A DNA stretch of 64,000 nt from Phycisphaerae bacterium (GTDB lineage: Bacteria; Planctomycetota; Phycisphaerae; Phycisphaerales; SM1A02), in assembly GCA_002717655.1 (NCBI GenBank), contig PBAY01000036.1, forward strand, positions 32,142 through 96,141, in the 5' to 3' direction. The first letter of the stretch is position 1. Every line of letters begins with the position of its first letter. The notes beneath the pieces are model-generated. The model was not told where the DNA came from, did no database searches, and worked only from the letters and a program-made list of their open reading frames with translations. Shown piece by piece: positions 35,901 to 43,309 of the stretch. A program made the translations under genes and the position numbers.

Positions 35901-38235
35901 TGTCGCCGATGCCGACCCGCCCATGACGGTTTTCCAGCCACAGCCATGGAGGCATGATGTCATTCCGCGTGCTGTTGAAGAACGTGATCTTCCGACGATT
36001 GTCCGCAAGGAGCTGGCGATTGCCCAACTGCTCATGCAGGGCGGAAGTCTCCTCCCGATCCTGACCTGCACGGAAGAACGTCTCCTGTGGTCCTTCATAC
36101 GGGCTGTTTGACCATTCATTGTCAACGGCACCCTCAAAGCGGCTGTACAGCCATGGAAGATTGTTGCCTTCGTAGGCTCTCAACTCGAGCTCTTCGCTGA
36201 AACCAAATGGGGTAAAGAAGCCATCGGGGTTCAACGGCTTCAAGCCTGCCTGCTGCCAGTAATGAAGGCGATTGTCACGGTCATGAATATCCAGACCAGC
36301 CCCCGGGGATGGCGGAGGTGAACCATTGCTGCTGGAGCTGTTGCGATCGGGGAATGATGCATTGTCCAGAATGCCCAGTTCAGCCATCAGATTCTGCACG
36401 TCCTGATCATCACGGAAGTGAGTCGAATCAAAGCCAACCCAAGCCTCACGCCCTTGATCACCAGGTGACGTGGTGGACTGCACGGCATCTGGGTAGGTCA
36501 ACCATTCCTGGCTGAAAAGCCCGGACCAGTTGGAACGATTGTCAAGAAAGCCAACACTCCAGACATCGAGATCCACTGAATCGTTGGGTGCCATGAAGAT
36601 GTCATTGCCATTACCACTGGTATCGCCCCATGGATCCTCGAACGATGGCGTCCCCTGCCCTATCAGTGCCAGATCAGCCGGCGTCCAACCACGGGTCGAT
36701 TCCGCGATCTGCTCATAGCCGGCATTCCCCTCATCGACGACGTCTGAACGGATGAAGCGAGTTGCAACATTGGCGTTGAGCCGAGCCGCATTGTCCGTGA
36801 TGGATACACCGACAACCTGCATCAAGCCACCTGGAGCCGTATGCGGCGACAACCACCAGAAGGAATCAGTGAAGCCATCACCATCGGAATCAGTCAACAC
36901 GCGGCCAACATGCCAGCGAGCGGTGCCCTTGCGGAATTCATCCTCAGGCTTTTCACCCAGCTTTTCTGGCTGGCCGAATTCATAGTATTCACCATCTCTA
37001 CCATCACCATCGAGGTCGGAGAGGTCATAGAAGTTGGGTGGAATCAACTCACCATCAGGCAGCGCAAATCCACTGGAATCAGGCGCACCCACGGCTCGCT
37101 GCCAGGCCACGCGGTAACCCGCAGGATCAAACCAGGCATTCCATCTGTTCCAGAAATCAGTTTCGCCCGCAAAGACTGACTGCCCGGAGTCATAAGGCTG
37201 CTGATCAACAGACTCTTGTCCGGTCATGCGAACGAAACTACTCGTAGGCGCCTGACTTGGCCATTGTTCGACTGGAACATCCAGACGCTCGACCAGACCA
37301 CCGTGATAGTGATGGCCATCCAGTGGGGAGACCGTCCATGCTGGCGGATTGGAGGGGTCCAGAGAATAGGACCAGTTGCTTCGCCCCTGAATATTGCTGT
37401 CCTGATCCCAATAAGGATCCCCGGCACGAACACCTGTCACATCTGCGATGTCTCGGACGATCCGCCATTGGTTGCCCGGGCGGGACAGATTGGTCATGTG
37501 CTTCCAATGACTGAAGGCATCAGTTGTCTTGTCGACATAGCCGTAGGAGCCGTCATCCTGATAACCGGGTATCTGGAACCCACGCGTCGTCGCAAATCGA
37601 AGCGGCTCTGAATCACGAAGCCATCGTGTATCGCCTGCTCCTGGTCCACCTCGAGGATTCTCTCGAGGCGCCAGCACCATGTCATTGGCATTCGCCCCAT
37701 TGCCTCCGAGAACCATGGCGCCAAGATAGGAGTCATTCCATTCTCCACTGGTATGCCGGGTCACCCCTGCCTTGGCCATTTCAAGCCGAAGACCGGTCTT
37801 GTCCGGATAGGTCAGCCAGTCCGGAGGGTTGGTGTAGCCAACGACATCCCATGGCGCAAAATTCCAGGCGAAGTTGGGATCGACTCCATAACGGGGGGCG
37901 TCAGGCTTGGGTCGCTTTCGAACCATTTCATCGATAGGCCCTGCAAGGACGGCACCAGTCTCATCCTGAACTTCGATTGGACGAACGAACAATGCTTCAG
38001 CAATTTCACTCGCAATATCCTCGGCCACACCTTCAGTCGAAGCATCGCGGACCGCGGAGTCACGATACGCGGCAGCCGTGGAACGGACACTCTGTGCACG
38101 AGTGAGGTAGGACAACGCAACGATGAGAAGCAGAACGATCAGGCCGACAACAAGGATGATGCTGTTGCCACGACGTGATCGAATTGCACCGGGCCGCCCC
38201 CAGCCGAAATACATGTTCATATTGTTCATTGGCAT
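29965..38235 (-). CDS. Giant GspK-like minor pseudopilin (2756 residues)
   Basis: This single uninterrupted frame is last in the pseudopilin operon. The N-terminus is a prepilin-like signal: RSRRG then NSIILVVGLIVLLLIVALSY, with no Glu at position 5, as in GspK. Near residues 2365-2385, GLVNINTAPVEVMRALPHM is the GspK helix-hairpin-helix signature. GspK is normally about 320 residues, so some 2000 residues are inserted. The insertion is rich in Asp, Gly, Trp, Pro and Asn and has many acidic loops (DLDGDGRDG near 405, DSDGDGFTD near 450, DDDGDGQLE near 1200, DLNGDGLIG near 1560, DFDWDGTAS near 2465) that could bind calcium. In known systems GspK caps the pseudopilus tip with I and J. A start codon overlap of 10 bp with the J-like gene implies coupled translation. 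Role of the insertion unknown. Confidence 0.85.
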   Translation of the reverse strand: MPMNNMNMYFGWGRPGAIRSRRGNSIILVVGLIVLLLIVALSYLTRAQSVRSTAAAYRDSAVRDASTEGVAEDIASEIAEALFVRPIEVQDETGAVLAGPIDEMVRKRPKPDAPRYGVDPNFAWNFAPWDVVGYTNPPDWLTYPDKTGLRLEMAKAGVTRHTSGEWNDSYLGAMVLGGNGANANDMVLAPRENPRGGPGAGDTRWLRDSEPLRFATTRGFQIPGYQDDGSYGYVDKTTDAFSHWKHMTNLSRPGNQWRIVRDIADVTGVRAGDPYWDQDSNIQGRSNWSYSLDPSNPPAWTVSPLDGHHYHGGLVERLDVPVEQWPSQAPTSSFVRMTGQESVDQQPYDSGQSVFAGETDFWNRWNAWFDPAGYRVAWQRAVGAPDSSGFALPDGELIPPNFYDLSDLDGDGRDGEYYEFGQPEKLGEKPEDEFRKGTARWHVGRVLTDSDGDGFTDSFWWLSPHTAPGGLMQVVGVSITDNAARLNANVATRFIRSDVVDEGNAGYEQIAESTRGWTPADLALIGQGTPSFEDPWGDTSGNGNDIFMAPNDSVDLDVWSVGFLDNRSNWSGLFSQEWLTYPDAVQSTTSPGDQGREAWVGFDSTHFRDDQDVQNLMAELGILDNASFPDRNSSSSNGSPPPSPGAGLDIHDRDNRLHYWQQAGLKPLNPDGFFTPFGFSEELELRAYEGNNLPWLYSRFEGAVDNEWSNSPYEGPQETFFRAGQDREETSALHEQLGNRQLLADNRRKITFFNSTRNDIMPPWLWLENRHGRVGIGDSILREAYNSGGSLDFGIDTRDVNVDGLPDDGFPRFIPYARDLKNLSYNRTLESANWTPQGHVGTGEASPWWRSLWDDYHAHMRQKIDLRSWESGRPRSGNGPQENTLITEYDEQPLSARLPMALLSAMTSGDINDSWSERYEDYWNLSGVDVLTLPQEQRWPAAGDVIYSDSFDTTRDTIHGPGSLLVETFGLNGVTRDVYSGDHHFEQTRQTAAMMAANMVAWRDPDTRAPIFSMGWNLNGIRSGDLGAVPLPRLDGWALNLDDDDPDYNQNYGAWRPEVEDLFVDGHIDVGTGDEAIYHSAYYPSRSNPNNPPPAYEGNDFDGFGYPRLFDAAVRFNDAGVAVLPMADPWFGASFSVDAQLPGNFVDGSDGGANGYSPAEQLTRDTVKHVAALGMEAQPFITEAFVAHVAQPVPIPMIDDDDGDGQLEMGWSGDATGNNGAELFHSLGYAPDPQPCDETTGSFGLGWFTDEAPRWILAHGTGTTNWDNLMDLSGVDYPVPPNAAAKYPDVAPAQTVAVVQIANPYDTPLPLFDRGVDATGRQIWKPRYAINLFGQQLLLMPQSVTSGSDLSSVSYLGAQSDANIDTVPNFPFISLPIDSSTKHGMVLPPATHDRPYTLTIVSMPEASRDVLEKETNNKSRWSLQGLASANSSNFEGAQWLDFLDLLPFDTGDGTIECPPPLQAETFSFEGDSYTVNPGDLVWVLRPRPSQAGRNDEVWATNRLFYDGEWDSTYSTGATVPDRRLPLGDLILGDEQSVSGNPTVATIRPAVELVRIQESPDLNGDGLIGPGGFDWNSGQVPPDSFEYGLDGQEQPVGDNTVTYTALPAQEIVIDRSVQWDDEKQGWHDPLLESVTGLEWGKRYGLTTDSDGVDGDDWPDVSDLLTSGMSLQRLPQIDGDNMEGNPAANIPYGFEAPLGKTVIPNADGGQDEFYDCSETGRTIPSTPQRRADGDADEYEWYRLSHNNGPHNYNWNLYQGNQFGGVSGHDSWGDPEFDSILGSQASNWQSIANLQWKKAQETRWMQWARYARPWGVDPDWPYHNDSGASDAVMSPGPGGGNGAVLPSLDVPRRQMEWAGPRYILGEGRLTRSFGRAWADDQGYTPGRKVELWDNNVPLLAQVYSPNANGTAREEWSNSGTSLLPTPDDSMEFAEQIVDYSGSNGRIGELNGPNGELVYIKVLNDNDNPDLGHTYVAGDLPTVQDAQELARKKESTHLHGDLVHMDLPTVSWGFGGIGGGNSPVVYGPDGGVTADGVPYFPWLTRNQRMPRVFRDIQPGNNVPAKTGFIYRNRKPFAFDLMAAENQAGYDGNNPWSFPDKGVYSLDEMPSFKGFNDLAGGGYGLDENLYAPFSFQMNHKDGNFEQVGEVLQIWTHAHLVAHPYLDGHYPGLPGVEARPDPRVQGETVRTFSESLSRELRESQEAARPWLARQAEEYLDLSGGGGGLGNPDLRLLEYRDSMRDALRRVGRLEVSPGAYARNAIVGEPLKDFGAERVGGIGQDANELLQWIRPAGELSHLEPEQPAGQRVLDLFVCDGPGVYDLFDNTSVAGSANPDDWNPVSDGIIDPEQAYYYFLGRDPRFGNAHGFTGKGTPGLVNINTAPVEVMRALPHMYRLVHGTGSDVLLSQGIGGDVMDTDFDGGNVGNRNPRVAIPEAIVQYRDGAGQLLSNQNVEFYAGDSNNPYYYPELDFDWDGTASDEEMAMASGYISGPSYRQRGTHTPSSNRGPDERYILSTLQQIGQKVGLEQDENTGEIYRRADGISVSSGTRGFRGIGQMFQLESPAYSRISDYNLPAGGWTHPSAWEIDFAANRPFRLISDEVDDANDSPLQDSRFAFSDIGAAISTDVSTIRDSHGDQYDANGIQLNDFQRYVGKTPTCERVDVADARRRERLLGGDMVAGDAEEANLLFSGISNMISTRSDMFTVHFRVRTFKPNPETGVWDATDPNAIIDDKRYVMLVDRSEVDKPGDKPKILYVEEIEN

Positions 38236-40133
38236 CGCTCGGGTAGTTTCACGATGAACTGGACCTGCTGGCCATTTTCCAGCTTCGTGTCCGGGTCATG
38301 CAGGGTCATGGTGAATCGCAGCGCCGTAGGCCATGGGGTATAGGAAGGATCAAGATCCTGATACCCATCGCTCATGTCGCTCTGGTCTGGTGACAACAGG
38401 GCATCCTTGCGGTTGAGGCCGAAGATCGCCCAGTACTCCTGTACCGATTCGCTGGGATCAATCCCCATCGATGCGGCATAGGAGGCATCTTCAATGTAGT
38501 TGAAATTGGAATTCACCCGGGGGCCCTGCGGATCAGAGAAAAGCACTGAAGGCGGCGCACTGCCAGGCTCCCCATCAAGCGGGAAGGTTTCACAGAAGTT
38601 CTGCCAACCCAGCGCATCTTCGACCTGGGAGTTGTTGCTATCGACATCGCCAAAAGGCATGACCTTGCGGCCACTGTCATACATCCCAAACCATCGCTGC
38701 CCAAGAATTGGTGAACCCTCGGCACCATCCCAGGTATCGACAGGATCAATCACCAACCCCCTGAAGGTCCGGTCAGTCTCGCGGCCGGTCTGTGGATCAA
38801 CGCGAACCGTATCCGTCTCACCAACACCCTCATCCCAGGTCCACTCGACAATGAAGGAGCTACAGGCGGATCCCAGTGCATGATTGGTCAAATGCTTGTC
38901 GAAGCGTGTTTCACCAGGAGGCGTTCGTTCCGCTCGCGGCCAGTTGACGACGGACTTGATCAAGTCACGCTGATACGCCTCTTCACCAAGCACATCCTCG
39001 TCAAGAACCGCGGTATTGCGAACACCCCAGTAGTCGACCGAAGCATCGGTCTCGTCAAAGGGACGATGAGACATGATGCTGGAAGGGTTGTCAGGATCAC
39101 GAGACACGCCCAGTGCCTGCCGGATGCCACCGATGCGGGAAGCCGCCAGATCAACACGTCCGCACTGAATCAGCGGCTCGGACTCGAATCCGATCGAATC
39201 ATCATCCGTTGAAAATCGTGGATCTGTGGGAAAGATCGATTTCACGCCAAAGGCACGCTGCATGTAGATCCGCTTGTTGTCCGCCCCAGGCCACTTGTTG
39301 TCATCATCTCCGAAGAGCACTTCCTGCCTTGCAAGAATCCACTTCCTCGCTTCAGGTTGAGTTCCACGAATCGGCTCAGCGGCCTGGGAGTCGTAGCTGT
39401 AGTCAAAATTGGGAAAGCTCTGCGAATCCTCATCGGTGACACTGCGCGCATAGCGGCGATAGACCGTCGGTACCTCGGCATCCACTCCCCCATAGAACCA
39501 AGGAGTAACAGGTTCTGTGAGCGAATTGACATCAATGTCGTGACCATGACGGAATGGTGGTTCCATTTCCAGCGGCTGATTCATGTTGGCCGCCTTGAGT
39601 TCATCCGGAAACTGAACCGCATGACCGTAGTACACCATGGCGCCCTCACCAAGAAGCTTGGGAAACCAGTCTGCGCCAGCTGCGCCATCATCCTGAGTTG
39701 TCAGATACCCATCACTGCCGTACTGCTTGAGTCGACTGATGCCGTCGGTGAGAAAGACCAGCTGGTCACAACGGATCTTGGCTGATGCATCGAGATTCGG
39801 ATTGATCAGACCAGGACGAGGCCCCTGCCCCCCACTCAGCTGCCAGTCAATGATCCGCTGATCATTCTGTACCCGAACACTGTGGATCGCAATCATCCCC
39901 TGTGGAGACATGCGCTCGATATCGGCTCGGATCTGCTTCTCGATGGCCGCCGTTTCCTGAAGAACATCTGCCGCAGCATTACCCATGTTGGAGACCTGCT
40001 GCGCAGTCTGGAAGACCCGGCCGGCCACCAGCAGAATGGCAATCAGAATGCCAACCGCAACGAGAATCTCTGCGAGTGTGAAGGCCCGACGAACATGGGC
40101 TGAAGCATGTTTAGATAGAGATTGAAATGACAT
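38226..40133 (-). CDS. Oversized GspJ/PilW-like minor pseudopilin
   Basis: ATG 40133 overlaps the upstream stop by 1 bp (TGATG) and places the prepilin signal correctly. RRA is followed by FTLAEILVAVGILIAILLVA, with Glu5 present but Ala, not Gly, before the cleavage site. An in-frame extension to 40214 would overlap the I-like gene by 82 bp and is rejected. The first 140 residues after the helix (QTAQQVSNMGNAAADVLQET, then a RADIERMSPQG segment) fit the GspJ pattern. The total of about 635 residues is roughly three times the usual 200. The extra sequence is acidic and rich in Asp, Pro and Trp with no named domain. It is the fifth of six pseudopilin genes and probably part of the tip complex. 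Confidence 0.8.
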   Translation of the reverse strand: MSFQSLSKHASAHVRRAFTLAEILVAVGILIAILLVAGRVFQTAQQVSNMGNAAADVLQETAAIEKQIRADIERMSPQGMIAIHSVRVQNDQRIIDWQLSGGQGPRPGLINPNLDASAKIRCDQLVFLTDGISRLKQYGSDGYLTTQDDGAAGADWFPKLLGEGAMVYYGHAVQFPDELKAANMNQPLEMEPPFRHGHDIDVNSLTEPVTPWFYGGVDAEVPTVYRRYARSVTDEDSQSFPNFDYSYDSQAAEPIRGTQPEARKWILARQEVLFGDDDNKWPGADNKRIYMQRAFGVKSIFPTDPRFSTDDDSIGFESEPLIQCGRVDLAASRIGGIRQALGVSRDPDNPSSIMSHRPFDETDASVDYWGVRNTAVLDEDVLGEEAYQRDLIKSVVNWPRAERTPPGETRFDKHLTNHALGSACSSFIVEWTWDEGVGETDTVRVDPQTGRETDRTFRGLVIDPVDTWDGAEGSPILGQRWFGMYDSGRKVMPFGDVDSNNSQVEDALGWQNFCETFPLDGEPGSAPPSVLFSDPQGPRVNSNFNYIEDASYAASMGIDPSESVQEYWAIFGLNRKDALLSPDQSDMSDGYQDLDPSYTPWPTALRFTMTLHDPDTKLENGQQVQFIVKLPERCQ

Positions 40134-41467
40134 CACAGCTGCTCCACCTGCACGAATGCGGGAATCAGCTCCCACTCCTGACCGTTGATATTGACCGTAC
40201 GTGGGATAAACCACAATCGATCGATCAGATCGATATTTTCTGCAACGATGGAATCCTGACTTTCAACCAGGAAGCCGCCGGAAAGCACACCCGGCGTCTC
40301 AAACCACTGGCTGAGGGTGTCCTGATACGGCAGAACCTCAGACATGGTCTGTGGAATGATTTCCACCGTACTCATGCCCGGCTCAAAGAACAGTCGACCA
40401 TCGACCCGAATGGCTGGAATTTCCGAATCCAGACGGACCCCCTGCCCATCAGGGAAAACCTGATTGGGTCGTACACGACCACGGGTGACCCGATGCACCT
40501 GCCCGATGTTGTCGACGATGTACTGAGCTGGATACTGCCAGGACTGCTCGGTATCCGTTGGATCAAAGTCACCAGTTGTTCCAGGCAAGGGCATGACCTC
40601 ACCACCGACGCCGATGCCGTCACCATGCCCCGCTGCCCAACGCTCACCCAGATCTAGAGGCTTGAGAAACGGGACGGCATGCTGCTGATCAATCGGCTCG
40701 ACTGCCCAGGTGGCAGCTCCACCACCGGACTTGATAGCCCGATAGACAAACACCGCAACATACACCCGTCCGCCATGGCGACGAAGCATGAAATCCCAGT
40801 AGTACTGTGCCGCCCGACCTGATCCATCTTCTGGTGGCCAACGTCGTTCAGCTTGCCCGAACAGCACACGGGGTGGCGCCAGCCCCGCAATGTCGTCCGC
40901 TCGAACTGGTGGCGTTTCAGGCCATTCCCGGTCAACGGAGAACGGGATGCCAAGCGGAAGCGGTGCGCCATCACCAGTGAAATATCTGGACTGGAAATAA
41001 CGAAAGAACTGCGGATCGAAATCTCGATCCGTGATCATGTCACAGACGCCTTCATAGCCAAGACGGTTGAAGACATCGACTGTTCCACGCAAGGATGCGG
41101 GAGCTGTTGAGGAATCAACAAGCGCCGGTCGCTGCCATGGCCAATCGGTATCCCGAAGGTAATAGGCGGCCTCTTCATTGCTGATGCCGTTACCGATCAG
41201 ATTGTCGACCTGATCCTCGGTATAGAAATCAGTCCAGGCACCGAAGTCCTCCTGAGAAAGCCTCGATCGGATCATGTCCATGGCGGCCTTGGCGACCGCT
41301 GGACCGTCGACATCATCCTTTGCCCGTTGCTGCTGCACGATCCCGGCAGGAAACAAGGCGGCGACACTCAGGAGACCGATCGCGAGAATCATGATCGACA
41401 TGAGCAGTTCAATCAATGAAAAGCCTCGTGTGGCCTTGCCTGAAGATGACAGATTGAAATCAGTCAC
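40133..41467 (-). CDS. Oversized GspI/PilV-like minor pseudopilin
   Basis: Translation starts at a GTG (41467) inside the 8-bp overlap GTGACTGA with the H-like gene. The signal TRG then FSLIELLMSIMILAIGLLSV is the PilV/GspI type (Gly before cleavage, Glu5, the ILAIGLL turn). The 444 residues are over three times a usual GspI (about 125). After the helix come a helical stretch (AKDDVDGPAVAKAAMDMIRS) and then a Pro/Trp/Asp-rich globular part ending in QEWELIPAFVQVEQL. No other known domain. Coupling on both sides argues that all six pseudopilins are made together. Confidence 0.8.
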   Translation of the reverse strand: MTDFNLSSSGKATRGFSLIELLMSIMILAIGLLSVAALFPAGIVQQQRAKDDVDGPAVAKAAMDMIRSRLSQEDFGAWTDFYTEDQVDNLIGNGISNEEAAYYLRDTDWPWQRPALVDSSTAPASLRGTVDVFNRLGYEGVCDMITDRDFDPQFFRYFQSRYFTGDGAPLPLGIPFSVDREWPETPPVRADDIAGLAPPRVLFGQAERRWPPEDGSGRAAQYYWDFMLRRHGGRVYVAVFVYRAIKSGGGAATWAVEPIDQQHAVPFLKPLDLGERWAAGHGDGIGVGGEVMPLPGTTGDFDPTDTEQSWQYPAQYIVDNIGQVHRVTRGRVRPNQVFPDGQGVRLDSEIPAIRVDGRLFFEPGMSTVEIIPQTMSEVLPYQDTLSQWFETPGVLSGGFLVESQDSIVAENIDLIDRLWFIPRTVNINGQEWELIPAFVQVEQL

Positions 41468-42488
41468 GTTGCGACACTCCTGTGTATCGATTCAGGCGGA
41501 TCCGCATGCCATTGTCCCGGATGAATTCATTGATCTCCTTGCCGCGGATTGCTGCGCCGAGCTTGTCATCGGTCCAGTTGCCTGAGAGGTATTCCTCACG
41601 AGCTCCTCGCTCATCAAACATCATGAACGTGGTCGAGAGAACGAGGAAAGGCTCATCCCCATTGTTGAACTGGCACATGGGAATGTCTTCATTGAAGATC
41701 ACATCATCACCATCGATGATTCCGGTCTCCGGGTTCCGAGCGTTAAGCAGATAGCATCCGGCACTCGGGGCGTAACCAGGCTGAAAACCATCACGCCGTC
41801 CCGGCGGGCACGAGTCCGGCCCGCCAAAGCTGCTTGGTTCATCATGATTGCAGGCATTGCACTCCTTCATTCGCTGACCACCATCACCATCAAAATCCAT
41901 GAAGATGAATGAGGAGTCGGTTTCCTGGTCATAACTGACAGGCTCGCCATCCGGGCCGAACATGAGTGCAGGAATGATGCCCGGGGCCTGCCCACTCACA
42001 CCAACCGGTGCTGTGGCGAGATACATCTCGTCATCGCCGAACTGAAGCGCGGGAACCGCAAAGCCGATGTCCTGAGGCATCTCGCGTGGCTCGAGACCAC
42101 CAACTGGAATGAAACGTGTTGATGGATACCGGGGATATGGCGGGTTGGTTTCACCGGAAGCCTGCCCGCATTCCGTCTGACCCCATCGGTTGTCCCAGAG
42201 GAAAGTTTCTCCACTGGCCTGTCCGACGATGGCTTCAACATAGTCCTCGCCACCGCTTGTTCGCTGTGATCGGAAGGCCACGACGGTCGCACGTCCATCA
42301 CGAATAGCCCTGGCACGAGCCTCTTCAAGTACCGATGCGACATCCTGAATCGCCGCCGACATGCGCACATCCGAAGCGACGCCGCGATAGGCCATGAGGG
42401 TCAGCGCCGTGACAATCACGATGATGGCGATGACAACCAGCAGCTCAAGAAGCGTAAAGGCACGTGTGCGGATGAGGCGATCTACCAT
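41460..42488 (-). CDS. GspH/FimT-like minor pseudopilin
   Basis: The 342-residue protein has a prepilin signal TRA then FTLLELLVVIAIIVIVTALT, with Glu5 and Ala before the cleavage site. It is followed by the GspH-type segment IQDVASVLEEARARAIRDGR (a helix before the first strand) and VVAFRSQR. GspH is usually 150-190 residues; an insertion of about 150 is present, with a cysteine-containing stretch (ECNACNHDEPS, then DSCPPGRRDG) that might be a disulfide or metal site. Its ATG overlaps the preceding stop by 7 bp (ATGGTAG). Confidence 0.82.
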   Translation of the reverse strand: MVDRLIRTRAFTLLELLVVIAIIVIVTALTLMAYRGVASDVRMSAAIQDVASVLEEARARAIRDGRATVVAFRSQRTSGGEDYVEAIVGQASGETFLWDNRWGQTECGQASGETNPPYPRYPSTRFIPVGGLEPREMPQDIGFAVPALQFGDDEMYLATAPVGVSGQAPGIIPALMFGPDGEPVSYDQETDSSFIFMDFDGDGGQRMKECNACNHDEPSSFGGPDSCPPGRRDGFQPGYAPSAGCYLLNARNPETGIIDGDDVIFNEDIPMCQFNNGDEPFLVLSTTFMMFDERGAREEYLSGNWTDDKLGAAIRGKEINEFIRDNGMRIRLNRYTGVSQRD

Positions 42489-43309
42489 GTTCGTACCTCA
42501 TAGGAATAGATGTTGTCGAGCGTGTGCTGATATTCAGGACGGTTGAAGAAGTCCGGATCATCAGCTGGAGGGAATGATCCGCCGGCCGAGACGTTGTAGT
42601 CGATGTTTCCGAAACGGCCATCGGGGCCAGCACTGACGAGATAGACCCGACCGTTGCGGGCTGGTCCGAGCAGACGCTCTTCGAAGGTGCGAATGGTTCC
42701 GTCGGCATCCCGCCAGGTACCCAGATTCGGTGCTTCTGAGTCGTTGAAGTCCGGACCATTGCCATCAGTCCGCCAGGTTCGACCCGGGAAGACCACCATC
42801 ACGGGTGTGCCCCAGGAATCATGCAGACAGGCGACTCTCACGCCATCCTCTTCCTCGACCAGAAGAAGATCCTCATTGATCTTCGCCAGAATGTCCCGGG
42901 AGCCTTGGTGACCGGAAACTCGTGTCCACACGGATCTTCCCAGCTCTTCAGAAGCCTCATGCAGTTCACGCTCACGTGACGCCAGAAGCTCATCCACTCC
43001 GACAGCACCGAGCAGATCGCCGGGAATCGTAATGTCGTATTGATAGGCGCCGGCATCCCCCATTCCGGACAGCAGATAGGTCCAACTGGAATCCGTACTC
43101 CCATAGGTCAATGGACGCCCGAGATTCTCACCCCATTCGTGCAGTGCTGCGGCACCGACTGCCAACGCGGATCGAGTCTCATCCGTTTCACTTTTACTGA
43201 GGACCTGATTGCCGATCGACAAGGCGATTGTCGCGAGAATCAGAATCACCACGATGGTGATCGTCAATTCAATAAGCGTGAAAGCACGATGTATTCGCGA
43301 TCTGGTCAT
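42482..43309 (-). CDS. GspG-like pseudopilin, second copy
   Basis: The 275 residues begin HRA then FTLIELTITIVVILILATIA, with Glu5 and Ala before the cleavage site. Two C-terminal features recall the major pseudopilin GspG: DSWGTPVMVVFPG (the DPWGxPY motif) and VYLVSAGPDGRFGNIDY, which resembles the calcium loop in GspG's SxGADGxxGG. It is longer than a typical GspG (about 145). The start lies in an ATGA overlap with the upstream gene. Two GspG-like genes in tandem suggest a heteropolymeric shaft or one specialised copy. Confidence 0.8.
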   Translation of the reverse strand: MTRSRIHRAFTLIELTITIVVILILATIALSIGNQVLSKSETDETRSALAVGAAALHEWGENLGRPLTYGSTDSSWTYLLSGMGDAGAYQYDITIPGDLLGAVGVDELLASRERELHEASEELGRSVWTRVSGHQGSRDILAKINEDLLLVEEEDGVRVACLHDSWGTPVMVVFPGRTWRTDGNGPDFNDSEAPNLGTWRDADGTIRTFEERLLGPARNGRVYLVSAGPDGRFGNIDYNVSAGGSFPPADDPDFFNRPEYQHTLDNIYSYEVRTW

